A stretch of DNA of 64,000 bases from contig CAWGLZ010000001.1 in the NCBI GenBank assembly GCA_963823535.1, positions 62,001 through 126,000 of the forward strand, given 5' to 3'. This document shows positions 1-14,245 of the stretch, piece by piece. This stretch comes from RPQJ01 sp963823535. GTDB taxonomy: Bacteria; Pseudomonadota; Gammaproteobacteria; Steroidobacterales; Steroidobacteraceae. The position numbers and the translations under genes are program-made. Below the pieces are notes generated by a model. That model worked only from the letters and a program-made list of their open reading frames with translations. It searched no databases and was not told the DNA's origin. Position 1 is the stretch's first letter. Each line of letters opens with the position of its first letter.

Positions 1-2
1 AG

Positions 3-3572
<3,570 letters not shown>

Positions 3573-3609
3573 GGCCGCCGGAGAGAGGGGTGCCGGCCCG
3601 CGCGTCAAG

Positions 3610-3639
3610 TTGACAGCGGACGGCCCCACTCTCTAAAAT
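3610..3639 (+). promoter_or_regulatory. Candidate sigma70 promoter of the str operon
   Basis: TTGACA (3610-3615) and TAAAAT (3634-3639) are separated by 18 bases. The -35 is perfect and the -10 differs from consensus at one position. It lies in the rpoC-rpsL gap, about 140 bases before the rpsL start, leaving an untranslated leader of about 137 nt. This is the strongest promoter-like sequence in the window. The assignment is from sequence only. Confidence 0.75.
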
Positions 3640-3700
3640 TTCGGCCCTTTGGTTGGAGCCGCCGGCGACGCACCCGCGCGACTCCTTGGGTCTTCACATC

Positions 3701-3720
3701 GGGCCGCCGCAGGGCGGCCC
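3701..3720 (+). promoter_or_regulatory. GC-rich hairpin in the rpsL leader
   Basis: Perfect 8-bp inverted repeat, GGGCCGCC and GGCGGCCC, closing a 4-base loop (GCAG). It is followed by GGTGTTTCTA, a poor T tract. It lies between the candidate promoter and rpsL. It could act as an attenuator, a translational control element or simply an mRNA-stabilising stem. It is too weak in T residues to call an intrinsic terminator. Confidence 0.45.
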
Positions 3721-3782
3721 GGTGTTTCTAGGCGGCAGCGCACCTTTGCACCCGCCAGCACGATTCTGGAGTCGGTCCGAGC

Positions 3783-4157
3783 ATGTCTACCGTCAATCAG
3801 CTGATCCGCGGCCCGCGCCGAGTCGCCGCCGCCAAGAGCAAGGTGCCCGCCCTCGGCAGTTCGCCGCAGAAGCGTGGCGTCTGCACGCGCGTGTACACCA
3901 CCACGCCGAAGAAGCCCAACTCGGCGCTCCGCAAGGTCGCCAAGGTGCGCCTCACCAACGGCCACGAGGTGATCAGCTACATCGGCGGCGAGGGCCACAA
4001 CCTCCAGGAGCACTCGGTGGTGCTCATCCGCGGCGGCCGCGTCAAGGATCTCCCGGGCGTCCGCTACCACACCGTGCGCGGCACGCTTGATTGCGCCGGC
4101 GTCGGCGAGCGCAAGCAGAGCCGGTCCAAGTACGGCGCCAAGCGCCCCAAGAGCTGA
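3783..4157 (+). CDS. rpsL: 30S ribosomal protein S12
   Basis: Decoding-centre protein of the small subunit. The 124-residue length is exactly typical, and the sequence is conserved end to end. The loop TTPKKPNSALRK and the segment GGRVKDLPGVRYHT both keep the lysines that give normal streptomycin sensitivity in other bacteria. The conserved Asp after GRVK is the usual RimO methylthiolation site. ATG is preceded by GGAG about 10 bases upstream. First gene of the str operon, ahead of rpsG and fusA. Confidence 0.98.
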   Translation: MSTVNQLIRGPRRVAAAKSKVPALGSSPQKRGVCTRVYTTTPKKPNSALRKVAKVRLTNGHEVISYIGGEGHNLQEHSVVLIRGGRVKDLPGVRYHTVRGTLDCAGVGERKQSRSKYGAKRPKS

Positions 4158-4215
4158 CGCCCGTATCGCGGCCCTCCGCACGCAGCCCACACCAGTACAG
4201 CCCAGGTAATACGTC

Positions 4216-4695
4216 ATGTCGCGTCGTTCCCAAGCCCCGACCCGCAGCATCCTGCCGGACCCGAAGTTCAACAGCGTGCTGCTCGCGAAGTTCATGAACA
4301 TGGTCATGGAGCGCGGCAAGAAGTCGGTCGCCGAGCGCATCGTCTACGGCGCCATCGACCGCATGGCAGAGCGCACCGGCCGCCAGCCCGACCAGACCAT
4401 CGAGCTCCTCACTCAGGCGCTCGACAACGTCAAGCCCATGGTCGAGGTGAAGTCGCGCCGCGTGGGCGGCGCCACCTACCAGGTGCCCGTCGAGGTGCGC
4501 TCGACCCGTCGCCAGACGCTGGCCATGCGCTGGGTCATCGACGCAGCCGCCGCGCGCAGCGAGAAATCGATGGCGCAGCGGCTCGCCGCCGAGCTGCTCG
4601 AGGCCTCGGAGAACCGCGGCGCCGCCGTGCGCAAGCGCGAGGACACGCATCGCATGGCCGATGCCAACAAGGCATTCGCGCATTACCGCTGGTAA
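4216..4695 (+). CDS. rpsG: 30S ribosomal protein S7
   Basis: Primary 16S rRNA-binding protein that nucleates the head of the 30S subunit. It has 159 residues against about 156 in E. coli. Recognisable features are the start MSRRSQAPTRSILPDPKF, the central RRVGGATYQVPVEV and the C-terminal TH(R)MADANKAFAHYRW. The Shine-Dalgarno is weak (CAGG), as is common for the second str cistron, where translation is coupled. In E. coli S7 is the autogenous repressor of this operon; I infer but cannot show that here. Confidence 0.97.
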   Translation: MSRRSQAPTRSILPDPKFNSVLLAKFMNMVMERGKKSVAERIVYGAIDRMAERTGRQPDQTIELLTQALDNVKPMVEVKSRRVGGATYQVPVEVRSTRRQTLAMRWVIDAAAARSEKSMAQRLAAELLEASENRGAAVRKREDTHRMADANKAFAHYRW

Positions 4696-4735
4696 GGCCC
4701 AGCCCGCCCTGCCAGACCGCCCGAGGACCACCACC

Positions 4736-6829
<2,094 letters not shown>

Positions 6830-6935
6830 CGGCATAGGGGTCGACCGGGGCCGGCGGACGGGGATCACATCAGGTTCTCCGCCCTTCCCGGACCGTCCCC
6901 TGATCACGAGTCACTAGAATTTAGAGGTAAGGGTC

Positions 6936-8126
<1,191 letters not shown>

Positions 8127-8139
8127 TCAGGGGATGCGG

Positions 8140-8178
8140 GGACCGGGGCGCCGCCTCGTCTGCCGTCGTCCCCGGTCC
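8140..8178 (+). other. Inverted repeat between tuf and rpsJ
   Basis: Nine-base arms GGACCGGGG (8140-8148) and CCCCGGTCC (8170-8178) enclose a 21-base loop. There is no following T tract, so I do not call it a terminator. It may be an mRNA-processing or stability stem separating the abundant tuf message from rpsJ. Confidence 0.4.
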
Positions 8179-8199
8179 GCAATCCGCTAGGTAACAGCC

Positions 8200-8511
8200 A
8201 TGGCTCGCCAGAACATCCGCATCCGTCTCAAGGCCTTCGATCACCGGCTGATCGACAATTCCGCCCGGGAGATCGTCGAGACCGCCAAGCGCACGGGCGC
8301 GACCGTGCGCGGGCCGGTCCCGCTGCCGGTGAAGATGGAGCGCTTCACCGTGCTGATCTCGCCGCACGCCGACAAGGACGCGCGCGACCAGTACGAGCTG
8401 CGCACGCACAAGCGCCTCATGGACATCCTGAACCCGACGGACAAGACCGTCGACGCGCTGATGAAGCTCGAGCTTCCGGCCGGCGTGGACGTCCAGATCA
8501 AGCTCAACTAG
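8200..8511 (+). CDS. rpsJ: 30S ribosomal protein S10
   Basis: Component of the 30S head and, in other bacteria, partner of NusB in transcription antitermination. 103 residues, typical length, with the conserved segments QNIRIRLKAFDH and YELRTHKRLMDI. It lies 73 bases after tuf and is separated from rplC by 209 bases containing a promoter and leader. It therefore appears to be transcribed with the str operon rather than leading the S10 operon as in E. coli. Confidence 0.97.
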   Translation: MARQNIRIRLKAFDHRLIDNSAREIVETAKRTGATVRGPVPLPVKMERFTVLISPHADKDARDQYELRTHKRLMDILNPTDKTVDALMKLELPAGVDVQIKLN

Positions 8512-8514
8512 CGC

Positions 8515-8542
8515 TTGCAAGAACGATTGCCGCCGCTATAAT
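8515..8542 (+). promoter_or_regulatory. Candidate sigma70 promoter between rpsJ and rplC
   Basis: TTGCAA (8515-8520), 16-base spacer, perfect TATAAT (8537-8542). It begins 4 bases after the rpsJ stop. Transcription would start near 8549, leaving a leader of about 172 nt before rplC. The -10 overlaps a short inverted repeat, with arms GCCGCT at 8532-8537 and AGCGGC at 8544-8549. Confidence 0.7.
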
Positions 8543-8640
8543 GAGCGGCTCTCTCGCCGAGGCCTGGCCGGAATGCCGGTACCGCTCGAGCGGCGCAGCC
8601 CGGAAACCCCGTGGCCGCACCTCTCAGCCCCCTCGATGAG

Positions 8641-8675
8641 CGCCCGGGCCGCCGGCCGGGCGAGCGGACTTTTTT
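8641..8675 (+). promoter_or_regulatory. Hairpin plus T tract in the rplC leader (candidate attenuator)
   Basis: Arms CGCCCGG (8641-8647) and CCGGGCG (8656-8662) are followed, after seven bases, by six T residues (8670-8675). The leader also holds a perfect 12-base palindrome at 8582-8593. The layout (promoter, about 172-nt leader, hairpin with U tract, then the gene pair for L3 and L4) parallels the L4-controlled S10 leader of E. coli, except that rpsJ lies upstream of it here. The control function is inference. The seven-base gap between stem and T tract makes a classical terminator imperfect. Confidence 0.5.
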
Positions 8676-8720
8676 CAGCCCGAGCCAATCGCAGCCCGGG
8701 CGGTGTATGAGGACGAATCG

Positions 8721-9398
8721 ATGACGATCGGTCTGATTGGCCGCAAGGCCGGCATGACGCGCGTCTTCACGGACGCGGGCGAATCGATCCCGGTCACCGT
8801 GATCGAGGCGCTGCCCAATCGCGTCACCCAGGTGAAGGCCGTCGAGAGCGACGGCTACCGGGCCGTGCAGGTCGCCTTCGGCGACCGCAAGCCCTCGCGG
8901 CTGACGCGCCCGCTCGCCGGGCACTATGCCAAGGCCAAGGTCACCCCGGGTGAGTCGCTGGTCGAGTTCCGGCTGGCCGACGGCGAGGGCGCCGAACTCG
9001 CGCCGGGCGCCGAGATCAAGGTGGACATGTTCAGCGCCGGGCAGGTCGTGGACGTCGCCGGCACCACCATCGGCAAGGGCTTCGCCGGCACCATGAAGCG
9101 GCACAATTTCGCCGGTGGCCCGGCCTCGCACGGCGCCTCGGTGTTCCACCGCGCGCCGGGCTCGATCGGCCAGCGCCAGACGCCGGGACGCGTGTTCCCC
9201 GGCAAGCGCATGTCCGGCCACCTCGGCAACGTGCGCCGCACCATCGAGAACCTGAAGATCGTCGAGGTCGACGCGACCCGTAACCTGCTGCTCGTGCGTG
9301 GCGCCGTTCCCGGCGCCCCCGGCGGCCAGGTGATCGTCCGTCCCTCGGTCAAGGCGGCGCGCCGCGCTGCCCGCAAGACCCTGGCCCCGAGGAAGTAA
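8721..9398 (+). CDS. rplC: 50S ribosomal protein L3
   Basis: Early-assembly 23S rRNA-binding protein near the peptidyl transferase centre. I choose ATG 8721 (MTIGLIGRKAGMTRVF, 225 residues), with GAGGA at 8709-8713. An in-frame GTG at 8703 is rejected because it precedes that ribosome-binding site and adds non-family residues. The extended loop ASHGASVFHRAPGSIGQ, which carries the PrmB-type glutamine methylation region in relatives, is present. First cistron after the leader, 3 bases before rplD. Confidence 0.96.
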   Translation: MTIGLIGRKAGMTRVFTDAGESIPVTVIEALPNRVTQVKAVESDGYRAVQVAFGDRKPSRLTRPLAGHYAKAKVTPGESLVEFRLADGEGAELAPGAEIKVDMFSAGQVVDVAGTTIGKGFAGTMKRHNFAGGPASHGASVFHRAPGSIGQRQTPGRVFPGKRMSGHLGNVRRTIENLKIVEVDATRNLLLVRGAVPGAPGGQVIVRPSVKAARRAARKTLAPRK

Positions 9399-9401
9399 GC
9401 C

Positions 9402-10022
9402 ATGGCCACCCAGCTCAAGATCGTCAGCGGCGGCGCTGCCGGGGACAGCCTCGAGGTCTCCGAAAAAGCCTTCGGGCGCGAGTTCAACGAGGCGCTGGTG
9501 CACCAGGTGGTCACCGCGTACATGGCGGCCGGTCGCGCCGGCACCAAGCGGCAGAAGAGCCGCGCCGAGGTCCGTGGCGGCGGCATCAAGCCGTGGAATC
9601 AGAAGGGCGGCGGCCGTGCCCGTGCCGGCAGCATCCGCAGCCCGATCTGGGTCGGCGGTGGCCGTGCGTTCGCCGCGCGCCCGCGCGACTACTCGCAGAA
9701 GGTCAATCGCAAGATGTACCAGGGCGCCATGCGCGCGATGCTCTCCGAGCTCGCCCGCCTCGAGCGCCTGGTGGTGGTCGAGTCGCTGGCGCTCGAGGCG
9801 CCGAAGACGCGAATGCTCGCCGCGAAGCTCAAGGAGCTCGGCTTCGACAACGTGCTGATCCTGGTCGAGGCCTACGACGAGAAGCTCGACCTCGCGTCGC
9901 GCAACCTGCACGGCGTCACGGTGCTGCCCGTCGCGGCCATCGACCCGCGCAGCCTGCTCAGTCACGACCGCGTGCTCGCGACCGTCGCCGCGGTGCGCAT
10001 GCTCGAGGAGAAGCTGTCATGA
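9402..10022 (+). CDS. rplD: 50S ribosomal protein L4
   Basis: 206-residue L4 protein. The loop rich in Gly/Arg/Lys (KSRAEVRGGGIKPWNQKGGGRARAG region, here near residues 50-75) that lines the exit tunnel is intact. In E. coli L4 also represses its own operon through the S10 leader; the hairpin upstream of rplC is the obvious place to look for that here. The stop overlaps the rplW start (ATGA), indicating translational coupling. Confidence 0.97.
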   Translation: MATQLKIVSGGAAGDSLEVSEKAFGREFNEALVHQVVTAYMAAGRAGTKRQKSRAEVRGGGIKPWNQKGGGRARAGSIRSPIWVGGGRAFAARPRDYSQKVNRKMYQGAMRAMLSELARLERLVVVESLALEAPKTRMLAAKLKELGFDNVLILVEAYDEKLDLASRNLHGVTVLPVAAIDPRSLLSHDRVLATVAAVRMLEEKLS

Positions 10023-10321
10023 GCAGCCCGGAAAGACTGATGACCGTGCTGGTCGCGCCGCACGTGTCCGAGAAGAGCGCCCGCCTCGCGGAGGGTGACA
10101 ACCAGATCGTGTTCCGCGTGCGCCGCGACGCGTCCAAGCCCGAGATCAAGGCGGCCGTCGAGCTCATGTTCGAGGTCAAGGTGGATGCCGTGCGGGTCGT
10201 GAACGTGGCCGGCAAGACGAAGCGCTTCGGTGGTCGTCCCGGGCGGCGGTCCGATTTCAAGAAGGCGTACGTGAGCCTGGCCGAGGGCCAGACGATCGAC
10301 TTCGCCGGCGTCGAGAAGTGA
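10019..10321 (+). CDS. rplW: 50S ribosomal protein L23
   Basis: 100-residue protein at the tunnel exit, docking site for trigger factor and SRP in the family. Start ATG 10019 overlaps the rplD stop by 4 bases. The family core is visible as APHVSEKSARLAEG and KVDAVRVVNVAGKTKR. Followed 28 bases later by rplB. Confidence 0.96.
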   Translation: MSSPERLMTVLVAPHVSEKSARLAEGDNQIVFRVRRDASKPEIKAAVELMFEVKVDAVRVVNVAGKTKRFGGRPGRRSDFKKAYVSLAEGQTIDFAGVEK

Positions 10322-10349
10322 CGTCGCAGGCAACCTGACGGGGATCAAG

Positions 10350-11174
10350 ATGGCTCTCATCAAGACCAAACCGACGTCGCCGGGCCGGCGTTTCGTCGTC
10401 AAGCCGGACCGCTCGCACCTGCACAAGGGCGCGCCGGTCGCGTCGCTGACCGCCAGCCAGAAGCGCACCGGTGCACGCAACAACCAGGGCCGCATCACGA
10501 CGCGCCACAAGGGCGGCGGCCACCGGCATCGCTATCGCATCGTGGACTTCCTGCGCAACAAGGACGGCGTCACGGGCAAGGTCGAGCGGCTCGAGTACGA
10601 CCCGAACCGCAGCGCCCACCTCGCCCTCGTCCTCTACGCGGATGGCGAGCGCCGCTACATCCTCGCGCCGAAGGGCGTGAAGGCGGGCGACGCGATCGCC
10701 TCCGGCGCCGAGGCGCCGATCAAGTCGGGCAACGCGCTCCCGCTGCGCAACATCCCGATCGGCAGCCAGATCCACAACGTCGAGCTCAAGCCGGGCCGCG
10801 GCGGCCAGATCGCGCGCAGCGCCGGCAGCTCCGCCCAGCTCGTCGCGCGCGAGGGTCTCTACGCGACGCTGCGCCTGCGCTCGACCGAGATGCGCAAGGT
10901 CCACGTCGACTGCCGCGCCACCATCGGCGAGGTGGGCAACGAGGACCACAACCTGGTCGTCTACGGCAAGGCGGGCGCCATGCGCTGGCGCGGCATCCGC
11001 CCGACGGTCCGCGGCGTCGTGATGAACCCGGTCGACCACCCGCACGGTGGCGGCGAGGGCAAGTCCGGCCAGGGCAACCCGCACCCGGTGTCGCCGTGGG
11101 GCTGGCAGACCAAGGGCAAGAAGACCCGGACCAACAAGCGCACGGGCGGGCTCATCGTCCGGCGTCGCAACTGA
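10350..11174 (+). CDS. rplB: 50S ribosomal protein L2
   Basis: 274-residue L2, required for peptidyl transferase activity and subunit association. Conserved blocks include TTRHKGGGHRHRYR, the RGxRPTVRGVVMNPVDHPHGGGEG segment with the essential His, and a basic C-terminus ending in TGGLIVRRRN. Length agrees with the family (about 273). No unusual feature. Confidence 0.98.
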   Translation: MALIKTKPTSPGRRFVVKPDRSHLHKGAPVASLTASQKRTGARNNQGRITTRHKGGGHRHRYRIVDFLRNKDGVTGKVERLEYDPNRSAHLALVLYADGERRYILAPKGVKAGDAIASGAEAPIKSGNALPLRNIPIGSQIHNVELKPGRGGQIARSAGSSAQLVAREGLYATLRLRSTEMRKVHVDCRATIGEVGNEDHNLVVYGKAGAMRWRGIRPTVRGVVMNPVDHPHGGGEGKSGQGNPHPVSPWGWQTKGKKTRTNKRTGGLIVRRRN

Positions 11175-11193
11175 GCCTGCAGAGGAGCTTCAC

Positions 11194-11469
11194 GTGCCCC
11201 GTTCAGTCAAGAAAGGCCCGTTCGTCGACCTCCACCTCGCGAAGAAGGTGCAGGTGGCGTCGGAGAAGAACGACCGCCGTCCGATCAAGACATGGTCGCG
11301 GCGCTCGATGGTCCTGCCGGACATGGTCGGGCTCACGCTCGCCGTGCACAACGGCAGGCAGCACATTCCGGTGCTGGTGTCCGAGAACATGGTCGGCCAC
11401 AAGCTCGGCGAGTTCGCCCCGACGCGCACCTTCAAGGGGCACTCGGGCAACAAGAAGACCTCGACGTAA
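11194..11469 (+). CDS. rpsS: 30S ribosomal protein S19
   Basis: 91-residue head protein of the 30S subunit, contacting 23S rRNA through an intersubunit bridge. The start is GTG 11194 (VPRSVKKGPFVDLHL), preceded by GAGGAG at 11182-11187. No in-frame ATG fits the family N-terminus. The C-terminal block LGEFAPTRTFKGHSG is intact. Confidence 0.96.
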   Translation: MPRSVKKGPFVDLHLAKKVQVASEKNDRRPIKTWSRRSMVLPDMVGLTLAVHNGRQHIPVLVSENMVGHKLGEFAPTRTFKGHSGNKKTST

Positions 11470-11478
11470 GGGTAAGCC

Positions 11479-11820
11479 ATGCAGGTCGCAGCAAAGCTGA
11501 AGTACGCGCGCATCTCGCCGCAGAAGTGCCGGCTGGTCGCGGACATGGTGCGGGGCCAGCCGGTGGGCCAGGCGCTCGCCACGCTGCGCTTCACGCCGAA
11601 GAAGGGCGCCGTGCTGGTTCGCAAGGTGCTCGAGTCGGCGATCGCGAACGCGGAGAACAACCACAACGCGGACATCGACACGCTGAAGGTTGCCCGCATC
11701 GAGATCGACGAGGCGCCGACCTTCAAGCGCTTCCACGCGCGCGCAAAGGGCCGCGGCAACCGCATCGTCAAGCGCAACAGTCACATCACGATCCTCGTCG
11801 GCGACGGCCGCAAGGACTGA
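11479..11820 (+). CDS. rplV: 50S ribosomal protein L22
   Basis: 113-residue protein whose beta-hairpin reaches into the exit tunnel. Conserved pieces are ARISPQKCRLVADMVRG and the hairpin/C-terminal KRFHARAKGRGNRIVKRNSH. Typical length is about 110. It lies 9 bases after rpsS. Confidence 0.97.
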   Translation: MQVAAKLKYARISPQKCRLVADMVRGQPVGQALATLRFTPKKGAVLVRKVLESAIANAENNHNADIDTLKVARIEIDEAPTFKRFHARAKGRGNRIVKRNSHITILVGDGRKD

Positions 11821-11834
11821 GGAGAGCAGCCTCC

Positions 11835-12539
11835 ATGGGTCAGAAGGTCAATCCGGTCGGCATCCGCCTCGGCATCACCCGTGACTGGACGTCGCGGTGG
11901 TTCGCGAACACGCGCGACTACCCCGAGTACATTCTCCAGGACTGGAAGGTCCGCGACTTCCTGAAGAAGAAGCTCTCCGAGGCTTCGGTGAGCCGCATCC
12001 ACATCGAGCGCGCCGCGCGCCGCGCCAACATCACCATCAACACCGCCCGCCCGGGCGTGGTGATCGGCAAGAAGGGCGAGGACATCGAGCGCCTGCGGCT
12101 CGAGGTGGCGAAGATGATGGGCATGGCGGTGCAGGACGTGCGCATCAACATCGCCGAGATCCGCAAGCCCGAGGTGGACGCGCAGCTCGTGGCCGAGGGC
12201 ATCGCGCAGCAGATCGAGCGCCGCGTGATGTTCCGCCGCGCCATGAAGCGTGCGGTGATGAACACGATGCGCAGCGGTGCGCTGGGCGTGAAGGTGCGCG
12301 TGTCGGGCCGCCTGAACGGTTCCGAGATCGCCCGCACGGAGTCGTCCCGCGATGGCCGCGTCCCGCTGCACACGTTCCGCGCCGAGATCGACTACGGCCT
12401 CGCCGAGGCCCGCACGACCTACGGCGTGATCGGCGTGAAGGTCTGGATCTTCAAGGGCGAGGTGTTCGACCAGCCGGAGCCCGTGGCCCCGGTCGAGGCC
12501 GCAGAGGTCGCGGCGCCCGTTCAGGAACAGCCGGCCTGA
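11835..12539 (+). CDS. rpsC: 30S ribosomal protein S3
   Basis: 234-residue KH-domain protein that forms part of the mRNA entry channel helicase. Start ATG 11835 (MGQKVNPVGIRLGITRDW) has GGAGAG upstream at 11821-11826. The KH GXXG loop appears as VIGKKGEDIERL. The last 20 or so residues form a Pro/Ala/Glu/Val-rich tail beyond the conserved core. Confidence 0.97.
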   Translation: MGQKVNPVGIRLGITRDWTSRWFANTRDYPEYILQDWKVRDFLKKKLSEASVSRIHIERAARRANITINTARPGVVIGKKGEDIERLRLEVAKMMGMAVQDVRINIAEIRKPEVDAQLVAEGIAQQIERRVMFRRAMKRAVMNTMRSGALGVKVRVSGRLNGSEIARTESSRDGRVPLHTFRAEIDYGLAEARTTYGVIGVKVWIFKGEVFDQPEPVAPVEAAEVAAPVQEQPA

Positions 12540-12573
12540 GGCCGGGCGCTGAACGACAGCCGGAGATATCGCC

Positions 12574-12987
12574 ATGATGCAACCCAAGCGAACAAAGTTT
12601 CGCAAGCAGTTCAAGGGCCGCAACGCGGGCCTGGCCCAGCGCGGCAGCACGGTCGCCTTTGGCGACTACGGCCTCAAGGCCGTCAGCCGTGCGCGCATGA
12701 CGGCCCGCGAGATCGAGGCCGCCCGCCGTGCCATGACGCGCTACGTCAAGCGCGGCGGCCAGGTGTGGATCCGGGTCTTCCCGGACGTGCCGATCAGCAA
12801 GAAACCCCTCGAGGTCCGCATGGGCTCGGGCAAGGGCAACGTCGAGTTCTACGTCGCGCGCGTGCAGCCCGGCAAGGTTCTCTTCGAAATGGAAGGCGTC
12901 ACCGAGGACATCGCGCGCGAGGCGTTCCGCCTGGCGGCGAGCAAGCTCTCGGTCGACACGTTGTTCGTCAAACGGCAGGTCCGGTGA
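12574..12987 (+). CDS. rplP: 50S ribosomal protein L16
   Basis: 137-residue L16 that contacts the A-site tRNA. The start MMQPKRTKFRKQFKGRN matches the family start at the first Met. The segment around Arg 81 in E. coli (a hydroxylation site for YcfD) appears as IRVFPDVPISKKPLEVRMGSGKG. The last base of the stop is shared with the rpmC start (TGATG). Confidence 0.97.
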   Translation: MMQPKRTKFRKQFKGRNAGLAQRGSTVAFGDYGLKAVSRARMTAREIEAARRAMTRYVKRGGQVWIRVFPDVPISKKPLEVRMGSGKGNVEFYVARVQPGKVLFEMEGVTEDIAREAFRLAASKLSVDTLFVKRQVR

Positions 12988-13199
12988 TGAAGGCGAATGA
13001 ACTCAGGCAGAAGAACGCCGGCGAGCTGAAGGAAGAACTCCTCAAGCTGCGCCGGGAGCAGTTCAACCTGCGCATGGCGCAGGCCACGGGGCAGACCGCG
13101 AAGCCCGACCAGGCCGGCAAGGTGCGGCGCAACATCGCACGCGTGAAGACCGTGCTCGGCGAGCAGTCCCGAGCCGCAGCCAACAGGGGTAGCAAGTGA
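12987..13199 (+). CDS. rpmC: 50S ribosomal protein L29
   Basis: 70-residue two-helix protein near the tunnel exit. The family signature LRREQFNLRMAQATGQ is clear. The start codon overlaps the rplP stop by one base, and its own stop overlaps the rpsQ start by one base, so three cistrons are translationally chained. Confidence 0.95.
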   Translation: MKANELRQKNAGELKEELLKLRREQFNLRMAQATGQTAKPDQAGKVRRNIARVKTVLGEQSRAAANRGSK

Positions 13200-13486
13200 T
13201 GAGCGAGCAGGCCGCCGTGGACAAGACCGCCGCGGGCGCGGAGCGCACGCTGACCGGGCGCGTCGTCAGCAGCAAGATGCAGAAGACGATCACCGTCGCC
13301 GTGGAGCGGCTGGTGAAGCACGCGAAGTACGGCAAGTACGTGCGGCGCACGACGAAGCTGCTCGCGCACGACGAGAACGGCGAGGGCCGCGAGGGCGACG
13401 TGGTTCACATCGCGGAGTGCCGCCGGCTCTCGAGCCGCAAGGCGTGGCGTCTCGTGCGCGTCGTCAAGCGGGCCGAGCAGGCCTGA
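13199..13486 (+). CDS. rpsQ: 30S ribosomal protein S17
   Basis: 95-residue OB-fold 16S rRNA-binding protein. ATG 13199 is preferred over the GTG three bases earlier because it overlaps the rpmC stop in the same way as the previous junction. The core RTLTGRVVSSKMQKTITVAVER is preceded by about 13 residues not found in short family members (E. coli 84 residues). Confidence 0.95.
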   Translation: MSEQAAVDKTAAGAERTLTGRVVSSKMQKTITVAVERLVKHAKYGKYVRRTTKLLAHDENGEGREGDVVHIAECRRLSSRKAWRLVRVVKRAEQA

Positions 13487-13510
13487 GCAGCAGTCGAAGG
13501 AGCTCCAGAC

Positions 13511-13879
13511 ATGATTCAGATGCGAACGATGCTGCAGGCCGCCGACAACAGCGGCGCCAAGCGCCTCATGTGCATCAAGGTGCTCGGCGGCTCCAAGCGC
13601 CGCTACGCGACGGTGGGCGACGTGATCAAGGTGAGCGTCAAGGACGCCATCCCGCGCGGCAAGGTCAAGAAGGGTGAGGTCTACGACGCGGTGGTGGTGC
13701 GCACGGCCCAGGGCGTGCGACGCGCCGATGGCTCGCTGATCCGCTTCGACGGCAACGCGGCCGTGCTGCTCACCAACAAGCTCGAGCCGATCGGCACCCG
13801 TATCTTCGGGCCGGTCACCCGCGAACTGCGCACGGCGCAGTTCATGAAGATCATCTCGCTGGCCCCGGAAGTGCTCTGA
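13511..13879 (+). CDS. rplN: 50S ribosomal protein L14
   Basis: 122-residue L14, exactly typical. Starts MIQMRTMLQAADNSGAK; contains the conserved VKKGEVYDAVVVRT and RIFGPVTREL blocks. L14 forms intersubunit bridges and is the docking site for the silencing factor RsfS, whose gene lies at 43451 in this window. First gene of the spc block. Confidence 0.97.
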   Translation: MIQMRTMLQAADNSGAKRLMCIKVLGGSKRRYATVGDVIKVSVKDAIPRGKVKKGEVYDAVVVRTAQGVRRADGSLIRFDGNAAVLLTNKLEPIGTRIFGPVTRELRTAQFMKIISLAPEVL

Positions 13880-13908
13880 GCGGCGCCCGGGAAGTCGAGG
13901 AACGAGGC

Positions 13909-14226
13909 ATGAACAAGATTCGCAAGGGCGACGAGGTGGTCGTCATCACCGGCCGCGACAAGGGCCGGCGAGGCACCGTGATCAAGGTGCTGGAGAACGA
14001 CCGCGTGCTCGTCGAGAACGTCAACATGGTCAAGCGCCACACGCGCCCCAATCCGCAGCGCGGGCTCCAGGGCGGCATCGTCGAGAAGGAGGCTGCGCTG
14101 CACCTCTCGAACGTCATGCTCTGGAACCCGGTCGCGAAGCAGGGCGATCGCGTGGGCATCCGCACCCTGGCCGACGGCCGGCGCGTGCGTTACTTCAAGT
14201 CCAACGACGAAGTCGTTGACGCCTGA
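13909..14226 (+). CDS. rplX: 50S ribosomal protein L24
   Basis: 105-residue assembly-initiator protein with the N-terminal KOW motif (KGDEVVVITGRDKGRRGTV). In the family it binds the 5' end of 23S rRNA. Ribosome-binding site GAGG precedes ATG. It is separated by 19 bases from rplE. Confidence 0.96.
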   Translation: MNKIRKGDEVVVITGRDKGRRGTVIKVLENDRVLVENVNMVKRHTRPNPQRGLQGGIVEKEAALHLSNVMLWNPVAKQGDRVGIRTLADGRRVRYFKSNDEVVDA

Positions 14227-14245
14227 ACGGGCAAGGGTGACGGAG

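Noticed and set aside
6915..6920. TAGAAT before tuf as a separate tuf promoter
   Set aside because: Transcription would begin inside the tuf ribosome-binding site (6923-6927), and no -35 is present at the right distance.
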